A stretch of DNA of 64,000 nt. It comes from Stemphylium vesicarium (taxonomy: Eukaryota > Ascomycota > Dothideomycetes > Pleosporales > Pleosporaceae). The notes below the pieces were generated by a model. The model searched no databases and was not told where the DNA came from. It worked only from the letters and a program-made list of their open reading frames with translations. The position numbers and the translations under genes are program-made. The stretch covers positions 1 to 64,000 of the forward strand of contig QXCR01000109.1 of the NCBI GenBank assembly GCA_004380135.1, given 5' to 3'. This document shows positions 55,738 to 64,000 of this stretch, piece by piece; the stretch's first letter is position 1; the number at the start of each line of letters is the position of its first letter.

Positions 55738-56901
55738 GTTTGCGTCGTTCGCGCGACCGAGTGGTTGGAGTGAGTTTGTGAGTGGGGTCAAGTGGTGGAA
55801 GGCACCTAAAGTAGAAATATATACCTGCCTGCCCCGTGCGCGGGAGCCTGAAATGATGGTGAGTGAGAGTTCTTAGGGTACCCAGAAGCCCCTCGTCGCT
55901 CCCCGCGCATTCACCGAGAATACATCTCGCAGAGGCTTTGAGCAAATCTTCAAAGTAAGTCATGGGTGAGCTTCCTTTGCATTTTTTGAGACATCATTCC
56001 ATGAGGAAATAGCATCCCAACGTGTGCACCGAGCCACAATGTAGTTTCTCTCCCGAACAGGTTTACATCGTTTCTCCAGACTGACGACATGCCAGGCAGC
56101 GACTCAGATTGTCTAGACAACAGACGTTTATAACATCGGTGAAAACTTGGAGTGCGCTTCCGCTTGGAAATTGTACACTTTTCTCTTTCTCGGGCTCATG
56201 TGCTATACACTACCAGCGACAAGGACTACTCGCGCGTCTATGAAAAGCGTAAACCTTGAATTGCGCATGCGGTCCTTGAGCTAATCGTCAGACAAGACCT
56301 CAGCGCAATTTCATACTGACTCCTAGCTTTGAATCTAACGCTATTAAGCACGAAAACTTCATCAGCAACAGAAATCCCACGCCAAGCGTTGTTCATATTA
56401 GTCCTGGTTTGTCACGGTCTGGGGTCTCTACTGCTCCTGCTCTTCGCCTCCTCGCGACTACTCACCTTAGCGAGCTACGCCTATCTAGGCTAGCATTGTT
56501 GACGGTCACTCACCTACATAAACTTTCCCTAGCATCTGCAAGACAACCTCAGTTCAATCCTTCAATTCTTCCTGCACGCAATCCCTAACATGGTTTATTA
56601 GTGCTCGAATCGCTCGCGAACAATTCACAGATGATTCAGGCAGCCCTTTCACTCCGTCATCAGCCAGCAGTATAATGATTCAGCGATTACCACTCACCGG
56701 GAAAATCGAGGGAAGTGGTCTATGTGCAGTTGTCTGTGAAAGTTCCGACACGTGATCAACCCAGAGTCGCACCTGCCCTCTCAACCATACTTTAACCTCT
56801 CGCTACCCATTGCATTTCCCTCACCTTACTCGCCTTAACAAATTCTGCTCTCAACCACGATCTTCGAACTTCGATTACTACAAGCTTCTATCAGACCCGA
56901 A
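55738..56901. other. Gene-poor stretch, 1.2 kb
   Basis: Upstream of the BTB gene and of the 2EXR-like relic. No long open frame on either strand from about 55965 to 56890, which is unusual for this window and fits decayed or non-coding DNA. No repeat recognised. Confidence 0.45.
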
Positions 56902-57762
56902 ATAGCTAAATCGAAATCGCGTAAGGCGCAGGCCGACAAGCAGCCGCCTTCTCGCACTCACCTCACTCGAGCCTCGAAGCGAAGGAAACTCACTGACTCG
57001 ACCTCCGCCCCTGCTCCGGATACAGGACCACCAACTCCGAATCCGTTTCTGAACTTACCTCGAGAGGCTCGAAATCAGATCTACGAAAATGTCCTCGGTG
57101 ACACACATATGGAATTCCGCTAGGATAAGACATTGGTTCTTGGTACTCCAATTGGAGCACCCAAAGAGTACAAGTGGGGAACTATTAACGTTAGCAGAGG
57201 TCTTCTACTATCGGTGGTGACCTGCAAACAAATCTATCACGAAGTCCTAGAGGTGATCGCCCGGACATACAGTTTTGGTGCCACAGAACGGATAAGAGGT
57301 GTAGGGATTAAACATGACGGACCCCCCAACCCGCTTATCATGTCTGATTATGTCATCCGTAACCTGAAGACACAAGCCCAAGTCCTAGAATCGGCCTGGA
57401 CACTTAAACGCTTCAAACATTATTTTTTCGAAGCAAGGCCTCAACCCTCCCTAAGAAAATTGAAACAACTGGACCTAAATAACTTGTGCCTACGGCTTTA
57501 CTAGTCGAGGCTAGATCCGAGGAATCGCTAAGTGACTCCAGAAGCAAACATCTATTTCGAAGAATGGGATTTAGAGTGGGAGGGTAGGTTTCGCAAAGTC
57601 CAAGTAGAGGTCACCGTTGTCTATGCCGATCCCGACAAGACAAGCCCTAACAAGTGGCTCATGGAGGAAGTTAAGAAGTGTGCGAAGCGGCTAGTTGGGG
57701 CCGATGCGACGGTCTCTTGGAAAGATGTCACCAATATCAAGATTAGAAGTACCTGGACCTGA
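56902..57762 (+). pseudogene. 2EXR-like gene with three in-frame stops and a lost start codon
   Basis: One frame stays protein-like for 286 codons: AKSKSRKAQADKQPPSRTHL, then NPFLNLPREARNQIYENVL (the 2EXR/F-box-like signature), GLLLSVVTCKQIYHEVLEVI and VQVEVTVVYADPDKTSPNKW, to a TGA at 57760. It is interrupted by TAG at 57121, TAG at 57502 and TAA at 57529. At the expected start (before AKSKSRK) the codon is ATA (56902), not ATG. Every one of these changes fits C-to-T at CpA on one strand (TGG or CAG to TAG, CAA to TAA, ATG to ATA). No in-frame ATG lies upstream nearby. 2EXR proteins are a large fungal family of unknown function. Confidence 0.75.
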
Positions 57763-58281
57763 TTCGTAACGGTTGAACGGAAGATTTAACAACCTCGACC
57801 CTCATCGTGATCTACGATACTCCAACACGTACGAAAAGAATATTTGATTTCAACGATTTCAATTTTCGGAATGTGGGCCAAGATCCCAAGAAATGGTGGT
57901 CTGCGATGCAGCACAAGAGCTGCGAGGGTCATACGAACGACACTGGAAGGAGAAAGATATTCCTGGGCTACTGCTGTAATCTACAACTAATGGACGGAGG
58001 GGAATGTTGGAGATCTGCGATGTAGATTTGTAGTAGATGGAAGATAGTAGCTATCAAATGCATTCGAAATCCCTATGGAACATCAAAACTCGGGTGAGAC
58101 TACTAGCATAGGTAGGTCAGAAATGTAATGTACTATCTCTACCATGCTGCTGTAAGAGACAAGTGAGCTCAATAATACAGGACATCGCGAAGGGAAAATA
58201 CCATCTACTGTCATTCATATCTCGATTAACATCGTTAACATCTATATTTACTAGAATCGAACTGCATCGTCCCCGCCTACT
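57763..58281. other. Intergenic with a possible 3' continuation of the 2EXR relic
   Basis: A frame at 57807-57900 reads FDFNDFNFRNVGQDPKKWWS, and after a shift the neighbouring frame reads LRGSYERHWKEKDIPGLLL to a TAA at 57977. These look like the end of the same decayed gene. The rest is the 3' flank of the aspartic protease gene. Confidence 0.35.
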
Positions 58282-59523
58282 CTAAGCAAGCTCCAAAGTG
58301 ATAGAGTCCGGATCAGGCTTGCTTCCCTTCTTCGACACACCACCCTGAGCAAACGCCACGACCTCAGCGGCATCATCAGCCGCAAAGAAGGCGGCTGTAG
58401 CAAACGGCGCACCAAACAAACAATCACCAGTGGTGAAAGCCAGGGTACAAAGACCACTGAACTCGCTAACTCCCGAGCGAGCATACGTGCGCAGCGGGAC
58501 CTTGACGGTAACCTTCTTGCCCTCGACACCGGTAAACTCGATATCGAACGTGATATCCTTAGGGATAGATTCGCAGGTGCCGTTCCAGCCAATGACGCCC
58601 GAGTCATCGACGGTAAGGCCAGCGGCAGCAGCAAACTGGTATCTTTGATCGTAGTTGACAGGCAAGTAGTCAAGCGTGGTGCCGGAATCGACGAGGCAGG
58701 TAGGGGAGATGACATCCGAGTTGTTGAACGCGGTACCGTTGACTGAAACAACGGGTGGGTTGACATAGTAGCCGACGGTAGCGCCGCCAAAGGGAGCCTC
58801 AACCATGGGGACCTTGACGAGGTCGCCTGTGTATTTGGAGTGGTCGACGCCGCCGAAGACGACATGTCCGGTGAGCGTGTCTTCGATTCCCTCGGGCGCT
58901 TCGTCGAACCACAAACTCTGTACGGGCGCGGAGATGGCACCGGCCTCGAGTAGGTTCTGGCGCACGTGCGGGCCCGTAGTGTTCCATGTCGGCTTGCGGT
59001 AGTATGGTGAGATGCCCAGGATGCCGTGGTCGTAGAGCGCTGATCTACACGTTCCGTCGTCGCCGAGGCGCTGTTGAATGTAGTATTCAATAGCGACGCG
59101 CGTGTCCACCGTCGAAGAAACTCCCGCATCAGAAACGAACTGGAAACTGTCGTTTACCGCCACATTTCCGTAGATGAACTTGCTGTTTCCGCCATACGAG
59201 TACGTGGTCGGGAAGGGGACGGGCTTGGATGCCGACGGGCTGTTTGGATAGTCGTAAAACGGCTGCACGGTCTCGTTGCAAGGGCCTGGGCACCCGAGCG
59301 AAGTGCATCCCCAGTTGCTGATGCTGTCGGGCCCGAGGACCCAGAAGTTCTCGGAACCTTGGTCAACGACGATTTCGATGGTGCGGTTCGTGGATGGGTC
59401 GACGAGGTCCGTTGAGATCTTGTGAGCGGCGCCGTGCACGTAGTTCAGTGGTAGGTTGACCGTGGGTACGGCTCCCAGGACACTGCTGGCGAGTGCCGAG
59501 ACTGTGAGGGCGTATCGAACCAT
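58282..59523 (-). CDS. Secreted pepsin-like aspartic protease (A1) with a DQGS first motif
   Basis: Single exon, 413 aa from the ATG at 59523. A signal peptide (MVRYALTVSALASSVLGA) is followed directly by the mature fold with little propeptide. The second catalytic motif is normal (CLVDSGTTLDYLP). The first is IVVDQGSENFWVLG, with Gln where pepsins have Thr. The catalytic Asp is kept, so activity is possible but may be altered. Several N-glycosylation sites (NRT, NET, NDS, NTT, NGT, NNS) fit secretion. The C-terminus is low-complexity and charged, without a clear GPI signal. It is divergent from a sedolisin gene 1.07 kb away. Confidence 0.86.
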   Translation of the reverse strand: MVRYALTVSALASSVLGAVPTVNLPLNYVHGAAHKISTDLVDPSTNRTIEIVVDQGSENFWVLGPDSISNWGCTSLGCPGPCNETVQPFYDYPNSPSASKPVPFPTTYSYGGNSKFIYGNVAVNDSFQFVSDAGVSSTVDTRVAIEYYIQQRLGDDGTCRSALYDHGILGISPYYRKPTWNTTGPHVRQNLLEAGAISAPVQSLWFDEAPEGIEDTLTGHVVFGGVDHSKYTGDLVKVPMVEAPFGGATVGYYVNPPVVSVNGTAFNNSDVISPTCLVDSGTTLDYLPVNYDQRYQFAAAAGLTVDDSGVIGWNGTCESIPKDITFDIEFTGVEGKKVTVKVPLRTYARSGVSEFSGLCTLAFTTGDCLFGAPFATAAFFAADDAAEVVAFAQGGVSKKGSKPDPDSITLELA

Positions 59524-60589
59524 GCTAACGAGCAAAAAGAAGACAGGACAAACAGAAATCGGTATCGGTTGATGCGACTTTGGAGATAGCGAAGAGATCT
59601 TAAATCAAGCTTTGCCAGACTAGCTTGGCCGTGTCCGTCGCTACATGCCGACTGATCCCGCCGAATACGACGGCTAGCCGCCAAAATCTCTTATCGCATC
59701 ATGCTCGTATGCCTCAATACCGGGAGCGGAATGAATTGTCTTGCGGTGACGTCCAGGAAAAGGGGCGCATCGACAGTTTGCGGTCCGGGCAGGTTGTTGT
59801 CAGCGATTTGCATGACGTGAATACGGTGCTGCAAGGGCCCATCCTTCCCTCCCGTCCAAGCTCGCGCGCAGACAATGTCGTAAACGGCAGCTAAGCCGTT
59901 GGAGATGTGCTAATCTTGGAACATGGGCAGTTGTTGTTTACTAAGGTTACTCATTCAGTGAAGTCGCGGCAGCTACCCCGGCGTGCAGACACGGGAATTT
60001 GCTAGTGTCAAGCGGCGACCCACATTGATGCAAAGCTAGGCCGCCTTTGCTCTAGACTGCAGGTACGCAGCCAACCTTCCTCTGACGTTATACATCGTTT
60101 TCTTCGCTCCTTCGACTTACCCCGTCTATAATCTATCGCGATTGTAGCTCTGACTGTCTAAGAAAATGATCAGAGCTAGCCAGATACCTCTGCATCACAT
60201 CCGGCTCCAGCGATACTAGCGAGACTATCCGGATGGCTCGGCACCCTGAAATACGAGAATTTTCCGCACCACCCATGTCGCGGAAATATCGCCCGCTCCT
60301 GGTCATTCGCGATGCTTGTCTCCAATGCTTAACATGCCAGGACGCTATCCATGATGGGATGGTAGAAGATTGCAACATGTCATACTAGGAAGGTCTCCAG
60401 GATAGCATCGTATTGGAGGTGTTGACGTCGAGAGTCGACGTTCGCCATGATTCATTGCATCATGCTATCTTTGCAATTTTCATCTCGTCTTGCGCGCTCT
60501 TTAAGTCTGCGATGGTCTGCTGATTTGCTCGCGTGTATACCTGAAACAACAAGCCTTTTCCTTCATTGCAAATCATCGTTGGCTGCAAT
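59524..60589. other. Divergent promoter region between two secreted protease genes
   Basis: 1.07 kb without a supported gene. Two six-base PacC-like sites (GCCARG) occur at 59624 and 60336, which is about the number expected by chance. No other element is claimed. Confidence 0.45.
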
Positions 60590-62400
60590 ATGAGATTAGG
60601 GTCAACTCTCATCTCGAGCGCGACCTTTCTAGGTGTCTTTGCTCGACCGGCGACGCAGAACAATGTTGCACATGAGAGTGTTGCAGAGCTTCCACATGGA
60701 TGGAGGTCTGTTGGTGAAGCCGATGGTTCTTTACCATTAGTGCTATCAGTCGCTCTGAAGCAGCCTCGCATGTCGGAGCTGGAAGCACACGTCCAAGATC
60801 TGAGCGAACCATCGCATCCAAAGTATGGAGCACATCTCTCTCAGAACGACATCAGCGGGTTCCAGCACCCAGACCAGGAAGGTCTTATCGCTGTCCGTTC
60901 ATGGCTCAGCGAGAACGGAGTACCATTCTCCATTGAAGGCTCGTGGTTAAGAATCAACACTACCGTTGACACAGCAAACCACCTTATTGACGCTGATTTC
61001 GGTCGCTATCAATACAACGATGATAGCCCTGTTCTACGCGCGACACATTACAGCCTTCCCAGCGAAGTAGCAGACTACGTCGACTTTGTCTATCCCGTCA
61101 CCCAATTCATGCGCAAGCCTTCCAAGAAAGCACTCCCATCATCAGAGTCACAGCCCGAGAAGAGACAGGAGTCATGTACGTCAAAACCACGCTCAGCCCA
61201 TCCAACAAACTGCGCAAGCCCAGCTAACCATCCCCCCTAGCATCACAAACCTGCCCCGGCGGAAACACAACACCCGACTGCATCAAGTCCATCTACAACA
61301 TCAACTACCAGATCCCTGATAACAACTCCCCTGTGAGTTTCGGCATCGCCGGCTTCCTAGAAGAATACCCCAACCAGCCGCTCCTCCACTCCTTCCTGGA
61401 AAACTTCAGCCCCTACCGCAACACCACCAACTACAACCCGCTCTACAACTTCACCATGGCCTCGATCCAAAACGGCAGCATAAACAACGAGGGTAACGGT
61501 CCCGAAGCCCAACTCGACATCCAATATAGCATGCCCTTCATCCAGCCCATGAACGTAACCTACTTCTCCACGGGCGGCCGCGGCCCGTACCTCGACGAAA
61601 ACGGCACCGAAGTACCCCTCGCCACTAGCCCCGACGAGCCATGGATCGAGTTCCTAGAAGCGCTTCTCGAACGAGACCACTTACCAACCGTACTCTCAAT
61701 CTCCTACACTGACGACGAAGAATGGATTCCCCGCGCCTACGCCAAGCGCGCATGCAATCTCTTTATGCAACTCGGAGCGCGGGGCACATCCGTCCTGGTC
61801 GCCAGCGGCGACGGCGGGTCCGCGGGAACCGGCTCTTCAGAGTGTACAAACCACAAGTTCCGCCCCACGTTCCCCGTTGACTGCCCGTACGTAACCAGTG
61901 TCGGCGCAACTGCTGCGTATTCTCCGCTTAGCGCGGAGTGGTTCAGCGCAGGCGGGTTCAGCGAGTACTTTGACCGCCCTGCGTGGCAGGACGCGGATGC
62001 GACGCAGTATCTCGCGCAGCTGAACGGGTCGCATGATGGCTGGTACGCGCCTGGTGGACGCGGTATACCTGATCTCTCGGCTATCGGGACGCGGTTCGTG
62101 ATGAGTGAGGCTGGGTTTACGCAGAAAGGGACGAGTGCGAGTACGCCCGTGGTTGCGGCTATGATTGCGCTGGCAAACGATAAGAGGATGCGGGCGGGCA
62201 AGTCGGCCCTGGGCTTCTTGAACCCGCTGCTTTACTCGAAGGAGCTGAGACATGCTTTTGTGGATGTGACGGAGGGGCAGTCCGGGAGCTGTCCTTATAA
62301 TCACACGGTGGAGCTCGGGTGGGAGACGGCTGTGGGATGGGATCCGGCGACTGGGCTGGGCACGTTGGACTTTGCCAAGTTTGTTGAGGCTGTTGCTTAG
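60590..62400 (+). CDS. Secreted sedolisin / tripeptidyl-peptidase (S53)
   Basis: Exons 60590-61175 and 61241-62400 (65-nt intron) encode 581 aa. The ATG at 60590 begins a signal peptide (MRLGSTLISSATFLGVFA). The pro-activation domain runs to about residue 185 (HPKYGAHLSQNDISGF, LIDADFGRYQYND). A dibasic site (EKRQES) near residue 194 probably marks maturation. The catalytic domain has the Glu/Asp pair in EAQLDIQYSMP, the oxyanion Asp in VASGDGGSAG and the Ser in KGTSASTPVVAAM, with Ca2+-binding near VTSVGA and the C-terminus GWDPATGLGTLDF. Such enzymes act at acid pH outside the cell, releasing tripeptides. Confidence 0.93.
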
Positions 62401-62496
62401 AAGAGATTACCATAAATGCATATCATTATAATTTGTATAAATGGGGTCTGATGGAAAGACTTTATCAGCTCTCTCCTTCCTCCTCTTTTCACCTAC

Positions 62497-64000
62497 TTAC
62501 TTACTCCTCCGCCATGTCCGCAATGTACCCGCGAACCTCCTCCTAGTCACATATATGAATCCCATAAACGCAATTGCGAAAAGCACGCCTCCTGCGCCCG
62601 TCCTTGGGTTTTCTACAGCTTGCTTCTTCGCTTCCTCATAGTACCCTTTGACCTGTTCCTTCATCCCTTCCCCAGTCTCCAGATCCGGCATCGCCATAAT
62701 CTTGACCACCAACGCCGTCCATCCCGTGAAATGCTGTGTCAGCTGTCCGTGGCCACCCCCAGGTTCGTACTGCTCCCAGATGAAACCCGTTCTAAGGTAA
62801 GAGTTGAAGACGGTGTGAACGATGTTGCTGCGCAGCTCGATGTATATCTGGCGGCAGCGTTGCTGTTCCGGGCCGGTAGTTTCCGCGAGTCCGAGTAGAC
62901 GATCGAGAACGAGGTAGTTGATGTTAATCCAGATAGGTGAGCGCCAGTAGTTGTCGCCTACGCCGTAACGCTTGTCTTCGGGGCTCAGACTGCGGATGCC
63001 GTGGTCCGTCCAGAGGTGCTTCGGATCGCGGAGGAGATCGAGTATGGCGGGCAGATGTGCGTGCGAAGCATCGATGAAGCCGGTGATGAGAGGGAAGATG
63101 GAGATGTAGCCTTTGTGGCATTCATAAATGTGCATGTCATTTCGTACGACGGTGTCGCAGTAGAGTTGTAGGTCTTTTGCCCAGTGTACAATGTCGAGAT
63201 TGTTCTTGATACCACGGACGTGGTTTTGGTATGTCATTGCGTCGTGCGCGTCCTCTGTGAAGAATGCGACGTGTTCGAGTGTCCGCGCCATGACGCCAAC
63301 CCAGCACAAGGCATCGAGGTGTAGTTCGGTGATGTCTGGAGGCTCGGCCCGCGGGTAATCATCCAATCCGCTGGCAAGGTTGTTTTCTGGCGTTCGACCG
63401 CGCCATCTATAGCCCTCGTTCAGGTTGGCAGATGGAATTGAATGGGCCTCGACATCCCCGGATTGCGACTTTCGGAACCACTCGTAGTGTCGTTTGAGGA
63501 GTGGCTGCATCTTGGTGACTAGCGCTTTGCCTGTCTCTGGCTTAGAGATGTAGATGGATTCGCGGCCATGGTACGGGATCGTCCCTTTTAGCATTTTGAT
63601 GAATTTCGAGATGACCAAGTACAGGGTTGGTGGATTGGCAATGTGTGGATACTGTGTGATGAATTCGGGGGGTGTCGCAGCCTCGGCTTCTACACCGAGA
63701 ATTTGCTCCCGCGCAACCCAACCATCGTCATCCATCAGGAACAGCCAGTCGCGGATCACTTCCAAGGCAAGATCTGCATCCCATTCGATGACCATAAGAA
63801 GATGAAAGCCCTCGTCCCACAAGAAACCTCGTGGAAACGTTGAACGAGATGGCGTGTGCGTTAGAAGTTCGTATGGGCCCTTGGTCTCGGGTGTAGTATG
63901 CTTCTTCGCGTCTTCTGACTTTTCCCAGAAGTTTCCAGTAGTCTCAGCATAAATTGCTTTCTTTGACGTGTCAACCTTTGATGTGCCGGTGAAGTATCCG
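62497..64000 (-). CDS. GH63 processing alpha-glucosidase, partial (N-terminus beyond the window)
   Basis: The frame is open from the window edge (GYFTGTSKVDTSKKAIYAET) to a stop at 62497, about 500 residues of the C-terminal catalytic domain. GH63 marks include FPRGFLWDEGFHLLMV, EWDADLALEVIRDWLFLMDD, GLDDYPRAEPPDITELHLDA and NYWRSPIWININYLVLDRLL. The last, with ELHLD, carries the acidic catalytic region of ER glucosidase I, which removes the outer glucose from new N-glycans. The end is unusual: a hydrophobic stretch (GVLFAIAFMGFIYV) followed by a short Arg-rich tail, i.e. a likely C-terminal membrane anchor. Introns further upstream cannot be judged. Confidence 0.92.
   Translation of the reverse strand, partial: GYFTGTSKVDTSKKAIYAETTGNFWEKSEDAKKHTTPETKGPYELLTHTPSRSTFPRGFLWDEGFHLLMVIEWDADLALEVIRDWLFLMDDDGWVAREQILGVEAEAATPPEFITQYPHIANPPTLYLVISKFIKMLKGTIPYHGRESIYISKPETGKALVTKMQPLLKRHYEWFRKSQSGDVEAHSIPSANLNEGYRWRGRTPENNLASGLDDYPRAEPPDITELHLDALCWVGVMARTLEHVAFFTEDAHDAMTYQNHVRGIKNNLDIVHWAKDLQLYCDTVVRNDMHIYECHKGYISIFPLITGFIDASHAHLPAILDLLRDPKHLWTDHGIRSLSPEDKRYGVGDNYWRSPIWININYLVLDRLLGLAETTGPEQQRCRQIYIELRSNIVHTVFNSYLRTGFIWEQYEPGGGHGQLTQHFTGWTALVVKIMAMPDLETGEGMKEQVKGYYEEAKKQAVENPRTGAGGVLFAIAFMGFIYVTRRRFAGTLRTWRRSK

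Noticed and set aside
59524..60589. PacC-type GCCARG sites as pH control of the protease pair
   Set aside because: Two six-base degenerate sites in about 1 kb are what chance predicts.
24840..64000. Functional link between GH47 and GH63 as an N-glycan gene cluster
   Set aside because: They lie about 36 kb apart with unrelated genes between; co-location is likely coincidental.

Overview
The window is nuclear DNA of a filamentous ascomycete (Pezizomycotina). A Dothideomycete is plausible, but I cannot prove it from this sequence. Genes are dense on both strands. Spliceosomal introns are short (43-96 nt) with GTAAGT/GTATGT-type donors. The families are typically fungal: HET domain, KEX1, DUF1761, DUF7923-like, Dal5-type permease, IGO1 and mitochondrial bL17. 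Gene models below were assembled by joining exons at GT..AG junctions that restore family motifs in phase. I saw no tRNA, rRNA, CRISPR array or intact transposon.

Layout. 0.5-5 kb: an AHC1-like ADA-complex zinc-finger protein and a protoglobin-domain protein. 5.5-7.5 kb: a HET-domain gene broken by one in-frame TGA. 8-18.6 kb: small-molecule enzymes (NmrA-like reductase, cis-CaaD-like tautomerase, DJ-1/PfpI protein, glycerate-kinase-like P-loop kinase, FAD oxidoreductase, RidA protein) among hypothetical genes. 20.3-26.6 kb: a DUF7923-like protein, a Dal5-type permease and a membrane-anchored GH47 alpha-mannosidase.

26.6-34 kb is the accessory stretch. It is gene-poor and holds at least three decayed genes: a CmcJ-like oxygenase, a nitrilase and an F-box-like gene. 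It also holds one candidate small secreted cysteine-rich protein that looks frameshifted. A second decayed gene (2EXR-like, around 57 kb) sits in another sparse zone. Its three in-frame stops and its ATA in place of the likely start all fit CpA-to-TpA (RIP-like) change.

34.7-54 kb is mostly conserved housekeeping: IGO1/endosulfine, SFM1-type SPOUT methyltransferase, KEX1, a YCII protein, ribonucleotide reductase R1 (two ACGCGT boxes in its promoter) divergent from mitochondrial bL17, a Dabb protein, a DUF1761 protein, MLH3, and a Ser/Pro-rich hypothetical protein. 54.9-64 kb: a BTB protein, the 2EXR relic, two divergent secreted proteases (aspartic A1-like and sedolisin S53), and a GH63 glucosidase cut by the window end.

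I found no convincing new multi-gene system. The strongest signals are the decayed genes, with single diagnostic mutations readable in them, and a few splicing oddities (an in-frame intron beside the IGO1 phosphosite, an 18-nt exon in SFM1).
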